DNA of 64,000 nt from Paenibacillus alginolyticus DSM 5050 = NBRC 15375. Its GTDB lineage: Bacteria; Bacillota; Bacilli; Paenibacillales; NBRC-103111. The DNA lies in NCBI RefSeq assembly GCF_000422905.1, contig NZ_AUGY01000034.1, positions 16,005-80,004 of the forward strand. The letters run 5' to 3'. Made by a program: the position numbers and the translations under genes. The notes beneath the pieces are model-generated. The model was given only the letters and a program-made list of their open reading frames with translations. It was not told the DNA's origin and did no database searches. Positions 15,911-24,976 of this stretch are shown in pieces. The first letter of the stretch is position 1, and every line of letters starts with the position of its first letter.

Positions 15911-16003
15911 GTAGAAAAGATAGAATAAGTTATATACTTTTGCTTCGCATCTACCTTGACAAACGCGCTCGTCCCTGAAGGACGACGGAGTCGTTTATCC
16001 TTG
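15911..16003 (+). repeat. Dispersed post-terminator repeat, copy A
   Basis: A 93-base element that recurs at 51707-51799 with four differences, all A/T exchanges in the first 22 bases; the last 71 bases are identical. The core can fold: CGTCC-CTGAA-GGACG, flanked by CTC/GAG and AAACG/CGTTT. In both cases it directly follows a terminator T run. No long open frame is shared, so it looks like a non-coding repeat or 3' element, not a gene. Confidence 0.8.
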
Positions 16004-16028
16004 TATATTTAAGCTTTTGGAAAATAAC

Positions 16029-16052
16029 AAAGACCCGGTTATCCGGGTCTTT
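16029..16052. terminator. Terminator, minus-strand penicillin-binding protein gene
   Basis: AAAGACCCGG/CCGGGTCTTT, a perfect 10-bp stem with a TTAT loop. It has A-rich sequence to the left (T-rich on the minus strand), fitting termination of the leftward PBP transcript. Confidence 0.8.
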
Positions 16053-16064
16053 GTACATCGTGAT

Positions 16065-19000
16065 TTAGTTGTTATAGGCTATAGCGGCTGATGGCTTAGA
16101 TTCGCCTGCATCATTGACAGCAGTTACTTTATAATAACCGTTGTAAGCTGCTGCGTAATAGTGAAACTCGGTCGCATCACTCACAGAACCAAGCTTCTTA
16201 AAAGTGCCTTTTTCTTTATCACTAAAATAGACTTGATACTGCTTTACTTTATCCTTGGACGCATTGGCTTTCCAGGTTAAAACCACACCTGCGCCATCTG
16301 CTTTGGCTTTAATACCGGTTGGTGCAGCAGGCAGGTCCTTTGCACTTCCATGGTTACCATTGTCGGTTCCGATGGGTTCACCGATTCCGCCGTTGGAGTC
16401 TGAAGGAGGGTTAGTCGCTCCTGGAATTTGATTGCCGTCGACAGAAGGTACGAACAATGAATCTAGCGAGCTTCCATCTGTATAAGAGGAGCGGCTAGGT
16501 ACCGATTCTTTCCCCGCTACATCGACTGCTGTTACATAATAACCGATTAAGCTAGTTCCTGGGATTTGATCGGTAAATTTCGTCTCAGCCCCTGCCAAGA
16601 CCACTTTGCCGCCCATGAGCTGGAACTTGCCGCGGTTATCGGAACGATAAATGCGATAGCCGACGATATCAGGATTCGGACTTGCCTGGAAGGCAATGGT
16701 TGCTGTATCACCGGACTTTGTTGTTATAACGTTCGTTGGTGCTGCAGGCTCTTTACCGTCATCAACCCGAGGGTCAACTTCGGATGGTGCGTCATCGTCA
16801 TAATCGGTAGGCTTATAATTATCGATCGGCTTACGGCTTTTTTCAGGAAGTTTACTCATGGCTACTTCGATTTCTTTGAGCAATTGACTGATCGATTTTT
16901 GCCTTTTAATAACTGTTTTCTCTTGCACGAAATCTGCCGGCGTATTATCTTGTGCCATGTAATTTAGCCCGCCATATGAACTGATTTTCATCCGTACCAT
17001 CACATTGTCGACATCAGTTGGCACATATTTCTTGTTGAAAAGATCAGTAACTAAAAGATCGGACTTCGTCGTTAATTCGCTCGGAAGCTTACCTGACAAG
17101 CTGGAAACGGTTGCCGAGACAATACCTTCCGGTTTTGCGAAAGTTTTGGTAGGGAATAGCTCCGGCTTTTGTTCGATCGTTCGATTCATGATGAGTGCCC
17201 ATATATCTTTGGCGTGATAGGTTTGATGCATTTGCGATGATTTCAACGACGATGACAATTTATTGATCGGCTGATCGTAGCCGATCCACACGCCAACTGT
17301 GATGTCCGGGCTGAATCCCATAAACCAAGCATCGGCATCGTCTTGCGTAGATCCTGTTTTACCTGAAATCTCAATTTTGCCGTATGATTTATATTTTTGC
17401 ATCAAATCTGTCGCTGTACCTTGGCTAATCACCGTTTTCATCATATCCGTAATTAGATATGCACTTTGCGGAGAGTAGACAGGGGTAGGCTTCAGATCAT
17501 GCGTATAAATCGTTTTGCCATTCGAATCTTTGATTTCTCGAATCATAAACGTATCATTAAATACGCCTTTATTCGGAATAGAAGCATAAGCGCCAGTCAG
17601 TTCCCGCACGGAAGTTCCCTTGCTTAAACCGCCGATTACACCGGTCTGCGCAACGTAATCTTCTTTTTGAATGGACGTGATACCGAGTTTTTTTGCGAAA
17701 TCCCAGGCATCATTAATGCCTACTTTATTCAAAAATATATCAATGGCAGGGATGTTGTAAGACTGGTTTAGAGCTTTTCTGGCTGTCATTAATCCGTGAA
17801 ACTTGTGATCCCAGTTTTCTGGAAGATGAAAGCCTTTCACACCGTCTTTTAGAATAATGGGGATATCATCCACGACACTAGCCGGTTGAATGGCCCCTTT
17901 CTCTAAGGCAGGTATATAAGCGGCGATTGGCTTCATGGTTGATCCAGGCTGCCTGAATGCTTGTGTGGCGTGATTGAGCTGCTCTTCGAAGAAATTGCGC
18001 CCCTCAATCATTCCTTTTATAGCTCCAGTTTTAGAATCGATCATGATGGCCCCGACTTGTTCCATGCCCTTTTTATCGTCTGTAGGGGCGAAGTTTTTCT
18101 CATTACTCGAGATTTCATGCATGGAATCATAAATCGTCTTATCAATGGTTGTATAGATTTGATAACCGCCACGTAAGAGCTGAGTATGTATGCCTTTTAA
18201 TGCTTCATTATAAGCGGCCTGATTTTTCTTAGGATCAAGATCAGGCTTTTGGATCTTCAACAAAATTTCGGCTGCTTCTTGCTCTGTTTCAATCATTAGG
18301 TAAGGATAAGTCGTATAAGCCTTCTGAGCCGCAGCGGGCATGGAAGCTTTGAGATCAAACTTAAGTGCTTCTTGGTACTGTTCGTTCGTAATTTTCTTTT
18401 CTTCCAGCATCCGTTTGAGTACTAATTGTTCACGAGTAACCGCTTTTTTGAACCCATCTTCATCAAACTCGGGCTTACTTGTGAAGGCAGAGTACTGCGA
18501 TGGGGATTGCGGCAGACCGGCTAAGTATGCGGCTTGAGCAACGTTTAACTTATCCAGATCGTCGATGTTGAAGAGACCTTTGGCAGCAGCTTTAATTCCA
18601 TATAGATTATAGCCAGTCGCGCCATTGCCATAAGGAATTTTGTTCAAATAAGCGAGCAAAATTTCATCCTTGGACATTAGGCGTTCCATCCGCAGCGCAA
18701 GCAGGAGCTCTCTTGCTTTACGTCCGTCATCTTTGTCTAGTGTTAGAAATACCCGTCTGGCAAGCTGTTGCGTAATCGTACTGCCGCCTGTTTGTACTTC
18801 CTCGTTCAGCAGCTTCTGAGTTACTGCGCGGTAAAGTCCGCGGAAATCTATCCCGCGATGGTTGTAGAAGTCTTTGTCTTCAATAGCGAGGACAGCGTCT
18901 AACAGTAATTGAGGTATGTCATCTAGCTGAGCGAGACGACGGTCTTCTTCCGTTCGCAATTGCCCTATGACAGTATCGTCATTGAAGTAAGCAAAACCTG

Positions 19001-19211
19001 TTACTGCATTTTCCTGCATCTGCTGACGTATGGATTCTTCGGTGCGTACAGGATCTTTTTTGACAAGTGCACTCACATACCCGAATGCGGCGGATCCACC
19101 AACAATCCCCGCCAAAAAAGCACTAATGATGGTCCACTTTAAGGTAATCCAAGTTACTTTGAATGTCGTTCTCACCCAAGGGCGATTCCATTTAGCGAAA
19201 AAATTGCGCAT
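16065..19211 (-). CDS. Bifunctional penicillin-binding protein 1A with two fibronectin type III domains
   Basis: Peptidoglycan synthase with glycosyltransferase and transpeptidase activities. The 1048-residue protein has a short cytoplasmic start, a membrane helix (about 20-45), a GT51 glycosyltransferase domain (AIEDKDFYNHRGID with the catalytic Glu; GGSTITQQLARRVFL) and a transpeptidase domain with the SxxK motif in RQPGSTMKP, SYN in ALNQSYNIP, and KTG in ISGKTGSTQDDADAW. After a Pro/Asp-rich linker come two FnIII-like domains, each opening with AAPT, separated by a Gly/Asn/Ser-rich linker. I chose the ATG at 19211 because AAGGAGG precedes it; the frame is open another 44 codons into the tyrS promoter region. 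The C-terminal FnIII pair is an extension typical of Firmicute class A PBPs. Confidence 0.92.
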   Translation of the reverse strand: MRNFFAKWNRPWVRTTFKVTWITLKWTIISAFLAGIVGGSAAFGYVSALVKKDPVRTEESIRQQMQENAVTGFAYFNDDTVIGQLRTEEDRRLAQLDDIPQLLLDAVLAIEDKDFYNHRGIDFRGLYRAVTQKLLNEEVQTGGSTITQQLARRVFLTLDKDDGRKARELLLALRMERLMSKDEILLAYLNKIPYGNGATGYNLYGIKAAAKGLFNIDDLDKLNVAQAAYLAGLPQSPSQYSAFTSKPEFDEDGFKKAVTREQLVLKRMLEEKKITNEQYQEALKFDLKASMPAAAQKAYTTYPYLMIETEQEAAEILLKIQKPDLDPKKNQAAYNEALKGIHTQLLRGGYQIYTTIDKTIYDSMHEISSNEKNFAPTDDKKGMEQVGAIMIDSKTGAIKGMIEGRNFFEEQLNHATQAFRQPGSTMKPIAAYIPALEKGAIQPASVVDDIPIILKDGVKGFHLPENWDHKFHGLMTARKALNQSYNIPAIDIFLNKVGINDAWDFAKKLGITSIQKEDYVAQTGVIGGLSKGTSVRELTGAYASIPNKGVFNDTFMIREIKDSNGKTIYTHDLKPTPVYSPQSAYLITDMMKTVISQGTATDLMQKYKSYGKIEISGKTGSTQDDADAWFMGFSPDITVGVWIGYDQPINKLSSSLKSSQMHQTYHAKDIWALIMNRTIEQKPELFPTKTFAKPEGIVSATVSSLSGKLPSELTTKSDLLVTDLFNKKYVPTDVDNVMVRMKISSYGGLNYMAQDNTPADFVQEKTVIKRQKSISQLLKEIEVAMSKLPEKSRKPIDNYKPTDYDDDAPSEVDPRVDDGKEPAAPTNVITTKSGDTATIAFQASPNPDIVGYRIYRSDNRGKFQLMGGKVVLAGAETKFTDQIPGTSLIGYYVTAVDVAGKESVPSRSSYTDGSSLDSLFVPSVDGNQIPGATNPPSDSNGGIGEPIGTDNGNHGSAKDLPAAPTGIKAKADGAGVVLTWKANASKDKVKQYQVYFSDKEKGTFKKLGSVSDATEFHYYAAAYNGYYKVTAVNDAGESKPSAAIAYNN

Positions 19212-19305
19212 AAGTTCCAATATCCTCCTTACATGAACCCTAATAGTATACCATAATTGCACCTTATGCGGTAATGATGAACCGAAGAAACGATGCCGAC
19301 ATGGT

Positions 19306-19335
19306 TTGACAACACCTAGAAACATGTGATAAATT
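19306..19335 (+). promoter_or_regulatory. Sigma-A promoter of the tyrS leader
   Basis: A consensus TTGACA followed, 18 bases later, by TAAATT, with a TG one base upstream of the -10 box. It lies just before the T-box leader and overlaps the upstream region of the divergent PBP gene. Confidence 0.6.
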
Positions 19336-19349
19336 TTTATCAAATGCGT

Positions 19350-19632
19350 AGAAAGATCAGCAGTAGGTAGCTTGTGGATGCTTTCAGAGAGCCGGTGGAG
19401 GGTGCGAACCGGTACCTGCAGGTTAGTGAATTACGGTCTTGAGCAGTGGATGGGAACCTGCAGCTACATGAGCTGCACAAGTAGTATTTGCCGATTAAAC
19501 CCCGTTAAAGGTTCTTGAGTGAAAATAGCTAGCCGTGCACATAACACCTGTTATAGATGTACGTAACTACTGTTTTAATTAGGGTGGTACCGCGAGTCAA
19601 GTCTTCTCGTCCCTTTGTGGATAAGAAGGCTT
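19350..19632 (+). ncRNA. T-box riboswitch, tyrosine
   Basis: Leader RNA that reads uncharged tRNA and antiterminates tyrS. The invariant T-box AGGGTGGTACCGCG lies at about 19581-19594 and is followed by a terminator hairpin (AGTCTTCTCGTCC with GGATAAGAAGGCT, then TTTTTTT). Stem I features include AGAGAGCCGG with the GGTGCGAACC loop. A TAC triplet at 19432-19434, in the usual GAA...GAGC context, is the likely specifier codon and matches tyrosine. The 5' boundary is approximate. Confidence 0.93.
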
Positions 19633-19662
19633 TTTTTGTATGTTTAAAGAAAAAGGAGATGG

Positions 19663-20928
19663 ATGAACATGGATATTTTGAAGGATTTGGAGTTTCGTGG
19701 GCTGCTGCATCAAATTACGGATCGAGAGGGCTTAGACAAAAAGCTAAGCGAGGAGCGTGTTACGCTTTATTGCGGCTTTGACCCGACTGCAGACAGCTTG
19801 CATATCGGCAGCTTGCTGCCTATTCTAACGCTGAGACGTTTTCAGCTCGCAGGTCATATTCCTTTGGCACTCGTTGGCGGGGGAACCGGTTTAATCGGTG
19901 ATCCAAGCGGGAAAGCCAATGAGCGAACACTTAATGGACCTGAAGTTGTCGAGGCTTGGTCACAAAGCATCAAAAAGCAGTTATCTCGATTTCTCGACTT
20001 CTCGACTGAAATTGAAAATAGTGCAGAGCTAGTCAACAATTACGATTGGCTTGGATCGCTGAATGTCATCGAATTCCTTCGTGATGTAGGCAAAAATTTT
20101 ACCGTCAATTACATGTTGGCCAAAGATTCTGTTGATTCACGGATCTCCAAAGGGATTTCTTTCACAGAGTTCAGCTACATGATTCTGCAATCTTACGATT
20201 TCCTGAAGCTCAATGAAACCAAAAATTGCTCCGTGCAAATTGGCGGAAGTGACCAATGGGGCAATATTACGGCTGGTCTTGAGCTTATCGGTAAATCCAC
20301 AGATAAACGTGCTTACGGAGTAACCTTGCCGCTTGTGACAAAGAGTGATGGTCAAAAGTTCGGAAAGACAGAAGGCGGAGCTATTTGGTTAGATGCTAGC
20401 AAAACGTCTCCTTACCAGTTCTACCAATTTTGGTTAGGCACTGCCGACAATGATGTCATCCGTTTCCTGAAATACTTTACTTTCGTTTCTCATGAGGAAA
20501 TCGAACGACTCGAAGAAGAAGTACAGGCTCAGCCTGAGAAGAGGGAAGCTCAGAAATTACTTGCCCGCGAAGTTACGAAGCTTGTACACGGTGGAGACGC
20601 GTTAGAAAGTGCTCTTAACATTACAACGGCTTTATTCAGTGGTAATATTCAGGAGCTTTCTCGTACAGAAATTGAAGAAGCGTTCAAGGATGTTCCATCT
20701 ACAACGATAGATCAAGATGATATTGCGTTGGTTGATTTGCTGATATCCGTAGGAGCGGCACCGTCTAAACGTCAAGCACGTCAAGATATTGAAAGTGGAG
20801 CTGTCACGGTCAACGGTGTTAAAGTGACGCAATTCGATGCAGCAGCCAAAGATTTGGGTAGACTCGGAGAGACTTACATTATTATTCGCCGCGGTAAAAA
20901 GAATTACTATCTTGTACAGTTTGCTTAA
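19663..20928 (+). CDS. tyrS: Tyrosyl-tRNA synthetase
   Basis: Class I aminoacyl-tRNA synthetase that charges tRNA-Tyr. The 421-residue protein has the Rossmann-fold active site with the HIGH-type motif SLHIGSLLP, the tyrosine pocket (YCGFDPTADS; QIGGSDQWGNI) and the KMSKS-type motif KFGKTEGG. The C-terminal S4-like RNA-binding domain is visible in APSKRQARQDIESGAVTVNG. The start is ATG at 19663 after AAAGGAG; a second in-frame ATG at 19669 is almost as well placed. Expression is controlled by the T-box leader upstream, and the gene is convergent with rpsD across a shared terminator, the same neighbourhood as in B. subtilis. Confidence 0.96.
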   Translation: MNMDILKDLEFRGLLHQITDREGLDKKLSEERVTLYCGFDPTADSLHIGSLLPILTLRRFQLAGHIPLALVGGGTGLIGDPSGKANERTLNGPEVVEAWSQSIKKQLSRFLDFSTEIENSAELVNNYDWLGSLNVIEFLRDVGKNFTVNYMLAKDSVDSRISKGISFTEFSYMILQSYDFLKLNETKNCSVQIGGSDQWGNITAGLELIGKSTDKRAYGVTLPLVTKSDGQKFGKTEGGAIWLDASKTSPYQFYQFWLGTADNDVIRFLKYFTFVSHEEIERLEEEVQAQPEKREAQKLLAREVTKLVHGGDALESALNITTALFSGNIQELSRTEIEEAFKDVPSTTIDQDDIALVDLLISVGAAPSKRQARQDIESGAVTVNGVKVTQFDAAAKDLGRLGETYIIIRRGKKNYYLVQFA

Positions 20929-20936
20929 CGAAAAAT

Positions 20937-20966
20937 AAGCCCCTCAGGGAAATCCCAGAGGGGCTT
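20937..20966. terminator. Bidirectional terminator between tyrS and rpsD
   Basis: AAGCCCCTC and GAGGGGCTT with an inner GGG/CCC pair form a very stable stem; A-rich on the left and CTTTTATT on the right allow use from both strands. Confidence 0.88.
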
Positions 20967-20973
20967 GCTTTTA

Positions 20974-21573
20974 TTAACGGCTGTAGAACTCGACGATTTG
21001 TTTCTCGTCAATTTCTTGTGGAAGCTCAGAACGTTCTGGCAAACGGATGTACTTGCCTTCTACGCTTGCGTCGTTGAACTCAAGGTAAGTTGGCAGGTAG
21101 TTACGGTTAGCAAGAGCTTCTTTCACTGCGGAAAGACCTTTGCTTCTTTCACGAAGAGCAATAACGTCGCCTGTAGATACGATGTAAGAAGCGATATCTA
21201 CTTTTTTGCCGTTCACAGTTACGTGACCGTGAGCAACTAGTTGACGCGCGCCTGCGCGGGAGTTGGAAAGACCAAGACGGTAAACCAAGTTGTCCAAACG
21301 GCTTTCAAGCAAGATCATGAAGTTCTCACCGGCAATACCTTTAAGTTTGGAAGCTTTATCGAACAAGTTGCGGAATTGCTTCTCGTTCAAACCGTACATG
21401 TGACGAAGCTTTTGTTTTTCATTTAATTGAACGCCATAGCCGCTCATTTTTTTGCGTTGTCCTGGGCCATGTTGACCTGGAGGGAATGGGCGTTTCAAGT
21501 CTTTGCCGTTACCGCTCAAAGAGATACCAACACGACGGCTTAATTTAAATTTAGGTCCTGTATAACGTGACAT
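20974..21573 (-). CDS. rpsD: 30S ribosomal protein S4
   Basis: Primary 16S rRNA-binding protein that nucleates assembly of the small subunit. The 199-residue product has the S4 N-terminal domain ([29 protein letters not shown]) and the S4 RNA-binding domain ([36 protein letters not shown]). No N-terminal zinc-binding cysteines are present, so it is the zinc-independent form. GAAGGAGT precedes the ATG. It is a single-gene unit outside the main ribosomal operons, as in B. subtilis, where S4 represses its own mRNA; a promoter and a leader of about 195 bases upstream fit the same scheme. Confidence 0.97.
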   Translation of the reverse strand: MSRYTGPKFKLSRRVGISLSGNGKDLKRPFPPGQHGPGQRKKMSGYGVQLNEKQKLRHMYGLNEKQFRNLFDKASKLKGIAGENFMILLESRLDNLVYRLGLSNSRAGARQLVAHGHVTVNGKKVDIASYIVSTGDVIALRERSKGLSAVKEALANRNYLPTYLEFNDASVEGKYIRLPERSELPQEIDEKQIVEFYSR

Positions 21574-21768
21574 TTAGGAAAAACTCCTTCTTTTCAACAA
21601 TTAGTTTAGTAGATAGCATCTAGATGTCAGGGTGAAGACAAGTGCCTGGTTTTGCTTACGAATCATACTGTGATTCCCTGACAAGAGTAGTTCAGCCGCT
21701 GTCTTGGCAGGAGCAAAAGCAGTGAGGGTGATCACAATTGGCATTCACCGAAATCATGTTGTTACTCG
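21574..21768 (-). ncRNA. Candidate rpsD autoregulatory leader
   Basis: About 195 untranslated bases lie between the consensus promoter and the rpsD start on the minus strand. They contain several inverted repeats, including GGCTGAACTACT-like and CACCCTGAC segments, and no open frame. In Firmicutes S4 represses translation by binding a structured leader; this region is in the right place. I could not fold it, so the structure is inferred. The 157 bases beyond the promoter, up to the next gene, show no further feature apart from a CGTGC/GCACG inverted repeat near 21837. Confidence 0.5.
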
Positions 21769-21775
21769 ACTTCTA

Positions 21776-21804
21776 ATTTTATTAAAAACAGGGGCATGTG
21801 TCAA
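21776..21804 (-). promoter_or_regulatory. Sigma-A promoter of rpsD
   Basis: On the minus strand TTGACA, a 17-base spacer and TAAAAT: a near-perfect consensus promoter, about 200 bases upstream of the rpsD start codon. Confidence 0.75.
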
Positions 21805-21926
21805 GTCTCAATCCTTTAAAGTGATTCTAAAAAATCGTGCAATACGCACGGAAAAATAGTATGATAATATGAGTTAAGATTTTGCCTGGTTCTATAGGAC
21901 TACAGTTTGTTGGTGAAGGAGAGCCT

Positions 21927-23915
21927 ATGAGTGAATCACTTCGTAGTTTGATACAACAAAGTCGTACAGAACACTTCGAAGAGTTTCTTCGGCAAGGACT
22001 TGTTCTTTCTAGCAACTTTTCCTATTGGGAATCCGATGGCCATCACGTCGTTCGAGATGCTTTTGATGAATGGATTCACCAATTCGGGCAAGCGATGCTG
22101 CCGCCTCAAACCGCACTGTTATGCGTGGATACGGATCTGAAAGTGGTTAATGCTTGCTCCCATGATACCCCTCTTACTGATTCATTGCTGCAGGTAGGAG
22201 CATCATGGAACTACGCAGAACGCAATGACAATCCGCTGGTACGATGTGCTGAAAATCCTAAAATGCATATCATGACTAGCGAAGAAATGAGCGCAAAAGA
22301 ACTGAAGTCAGTTTTGGCTGCTTCGATTCCAGTCCTAGATCCACAAGGGATTCCAATTCTTTACTTGGGACTATTTTCCCATATGATTACAGAAGCAGAT
22401 GAACTTGCGCAATTGTTCTATATCATTTCCCTTGCTTTCCAAGGCAGTTTGCAGAGCGTGGAGGATCGTCGCAAGTACGACCACTTGTTTATGCAGCATC
22501 TAAATAGGGAACTTGAGTTTAAGAAGCATGATATTTTATTTGAGGCATCTAAGAAGCTACATGCCAAAATTGATGTCGATTCGGTGTTGACCGAAGTCAT
22601 TGAATGCATGCATAGCGTTTATCCCAATATACAAGTAGATTTATTGCTTTCACAGGATAATGACTCTACGAATCTATCCGTAAAGCCTTTGAATTTCCAA
22701 AGTGCGGAGGATGACATTCTAACGCGTGCTTTTATGGAAGGGCAGGTCATATTTGAACCTTCTTCCGAGAGCAGTGGTCCAAGTACAGGTCAAATAGCAG
22801 CTCCATTATCAGGTAAACAGGGCGTATATGGTGTGTTATATATGACCTCTAACAACGATTTGATTCATGCATCGGATTTGCAATTCATATCATTGCTTGC
22901 CGATACAGCGGGTTCAGCTTTTGAAAACGCTAAATTGTATGAGCAGTCCAACTTAATGATTAACGAGCTTCGACTAATTAATGATATTACCAAGCAGTTA
23001 AATCAGAGCTTGCGTTTAAACGAAATCTTTAATTCAGCCTCGAGCGAGATTTTAAGTATTTTCGGCGCGGATTATAGTTGTATTTTGCAGGCGGATAAAA
23101 ATAGTGAGAATTTAATCGTACAAGCAACTAATTTGCCAGCCATGTTTCATGAGACCTTTACCATAGGTCAAGGCTTTTCTGGCGCTGTCTATACCTCCAA
23201 AGAACCGATTATTATTTCAGACTATTGGAGCAATGACAAGGTCGAGTCAAAGCTGATGAAGTTAACTAACTCCCGCTCGCTGATTGGTTCGCCGATACTC
23301 GTGAATGGACAAGTTGAGGGCGTTATTCTAGTCGTGCATAGCAAGCCAAATTTCTTTTCCTATGATAATTATAAATTGCTGCAGGTTCTTTCGGGTCATA
23401 TTGGACTTGCTATGACGAATGCTTCCCTGCATGCTGAAGTGAAACGAATGGTTATTACAGACAATCTTACAGGACTATATGTACGTCATTATTTGGACGA
23501 GCAGGCTAATTCGATGCAAAAAAAGGATTTTTGCGGCTCACTAATCGTTGTTGATATAGATAATTTCAAACGGGTTAATGATACCTACGGCCATCAGGTA
23601 GGCGATAAAATCTTGATCCAGGTAAGTCAGATTATTAAAACTAGCATTAGGGATAGTGATATTGCAGCAAGGTGGGGCGGGGAAGAGCTAGCGGTCTATT
23701 TACCGCAAGTAGTCAAGTCTCAAACGCTTCGAATCGCAGAGCGTATACGTATTCGTGTTCTAGAGGAGACTAATCCGCAAGTAACCGTTTCCTGTGGTGT
23801 TTCGGATTGGAATTGGGAAGAAGATAAGATTAGTGTAGAATCACTGTTCTATCGGGCAGATATGGCTCTCTATCAAGCGAAAAATAACGGCCGCAACCAA
23901 ATTCGAATCGGTTAG
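21927..23915 (+). CDS. GAF-GAF-GGDEF diguanylate cyclase
   Basis: Predicted soluble enzyme that makes cyclic di-GMP from two GTP. The 662-residue protein has an N-terminal sensory region (about 1-185, no membrane helix), two GAF-like domains (about 210-355 and 365-500) and a C-terminal GGDEF domain (about 515-662). The catalytic motif is GGEEL at residues 584-588, within the active GG(D/E)E consensus. An RxxD inhibitory site (RDSD) precedes it at the standard distance, so product feedback is likely. DIDNFKRVNDTYGHQVGDKIL is the substrate helix. I chose ATG 21927 because GAAGGAG precedes it; earlier in-frame starts lack a ribosome site. It is monocistronic, followed by a terminator; what its GAF domains sense is unknown. 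Confidence 0.88.
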   Translation: MSESLRSLIQQSRTEHFEEFLRQGLVLSSNFSYWESDGHHVVRDAFDEWIHQFGQAMLPPQTALLCVDTDLKVVNACSHDTPLTDSLLQVGASWNYAERNDNPLVRCAENPKMHIMTSEEMSAKELKSVLAASIPVLDPQGIPILYLGLFSHMITEADELAQLFYIISLAFQGSLQSVEDRRKYDHLFMQHLNRELEFKKHDILFEASKKLHAKIDVDSVLTEVIECMHSVYPNIQVDLLLSQDNDSTNLSVKPLNFQSAEDDILTRAFMEGQVIFEPSSESSGPSTGQIAAPLSGKQGVYGVLYMTSNNDLIHASDLQFISLLADTAGSAFENAKLYEQSNLMINELRLINDITKQLNQSLRLNEIFNSASSEILSIFGADYSCILQADKNSENLIVQATNLPAMFHETFTIGQGFSGAVYTSKEPIIISDYWSNDKVESKLMKLTNSRSLIGSPILVNGQVEGVILVVHSKPNFFSYDNYKLLQVLSGHIGLAMTNASLHAEVKRMVITDNLTGLYVRHYLDEQANSMQKKDFCGSLIVVDIDNFKRVNDTYGHQVGDKILIQVSQIIKTSIRDSDIAARWGGEELAVYLPQVVKSQTLRIAERIRIRVLEETNPQVTVSCGVSDWNWEEDKISVESLFYRADMALYQAKNNGRNQIRIG

Positions 23916-23920
23916 TAACG

Positions 23921-23949
23921 AGCACTTGTCTAAGGACAGGTGCTTTTCC
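23921..23949 (+). terminator. Rho-independent terminator
   Basis: AGCACTTGTC and GACAGGTGCT (one G-U pair) around a TAAG loop, then TTTTCCTT. The following 230 bases up to the next start show no clear gene or RNA. Confidence 0.8.
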
Positions 23950-24178
23950 TTCGCTGTAACACTTTCAAATCAAGGAACCTGGACGCGCAATGTGCAAAAA
24001 ATGTCGATAAAAGGTTATCTAATCTAATAAATTTGTAGAGGCAGGGAAAACTACACAAAGGATGGAAATATGATAGGGTACTTCACCATTATAGAACCAG
24101 ACAACTCCTCAATTTTCTCTTCCTGAACCTTCTGTAAAATGTTACAATGATGTGGTCTAAGGGAAGGATGGTCGAAAT

Positions 24179-24862
24179 TTGTCGGTGTTAAACAAAAAAA
24201 ACATTTTGTTAGTTTTATTTATTTGTATTGTGCTCGTTGCTCTGATTGCCTTTTTATTTTATAACCCTACAGGCATTAAACTTACTCATAGTAATATGCG
24301 ACAGCTATCTGAACATTTAAGGGACATTGGTTGGCCCGGTAAAATCATCGGAATGGCTTTAATTTTTTTTCAAACGTTCTTTCCGTTTATTCCGTTTGTT
24401 GTTGTTGCAGGTACGAATGTAGCTATTTTCGGTATTAAAATGGGGTTTCTTGTTAATTACATAATGTCTTGTCTGGGAGCAATCTCGTCTTTTTACTTTG
24501 CTCGCTATTATGGACATGCATGGGTGGAGAAAAAGCTAGACCGATTTCCGTTAGTGACGCAGTTTAGTAAGCGAATGGAGAAGCGAGGATTCTTGTATGT
24601 TCTTCTAGGGAGATTGATTCCGATTTTACCTTCCTCGGCGATTAATTTTGGTGCAGGGCTAACTCGAATGCGATTTACTCATTTTCTATGGGGTACCTTG
24701 CTGGGGAAACTGCCGATCGTTTTTCTGGAATCGATGATTGCGCATGATTTATTTCATTTCCAGAAATATAAGGGAAGACTACTTTGGTTGCTAGGTATTT
24801 TCGTTGTTTTGATCCTATTAGGGAATGGCGTGAAGAAAGCCTTTGCAGCAAAGACGAAGTGA
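24179..24862 (+). CDS. TVP38/TMEM64 (DedA-like) membrane protein
   Basis: Integral membrane protein of 227 residues with about five or six hydrophobic segments and the VTT/DedA-type re-entrant loop region. FARYYGHAWVEKKL is followed by GFLYVLLGRLIPILPSSAINFGAG, the characteristic family stretch with conserved Gly, Arg and Pro. Members are linked to lipid scrambling or undecaprenyl-phosphate transport; the substrate of this one is not known. The start is TTG at 24179 with GGAAGGA upstream; a GTG two codons later is an alternative. It stands alone between the GGDEF protein and the HPr-like protein. Confidence 0.82.
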   Translation: MSVLNKKNILLVLFICIVLVALIAFLFYNPTGIKLTHSNMRQLSEHLRDIGWPGKIIGMALIFFQTFFPFIPFVVVAGTNVAIFGIKMGFLVNYIMSCLGAISSFYFARYYGHAWVEKKLDRFPLVTQFSKRMEKRGFLYVLLGRLIPILPSSAINFGAGLTRMRFTHFLWGTLLGKLPIVFLESMIAHDLFHFQKYKGRLLWLLGIFVVLILLGNGVKKAFAAKTK

Positions 24863-24976
24863 AGACCTTTACTTGGAGAATGAAGGAAATTTTTAGTTGC
24901 GTTAAGTAACCTTTCCAAGTTATCATATAGGGAGCAAGGCGACCAATTCAGATGCAAATAAATGGAGGAATGAAAT

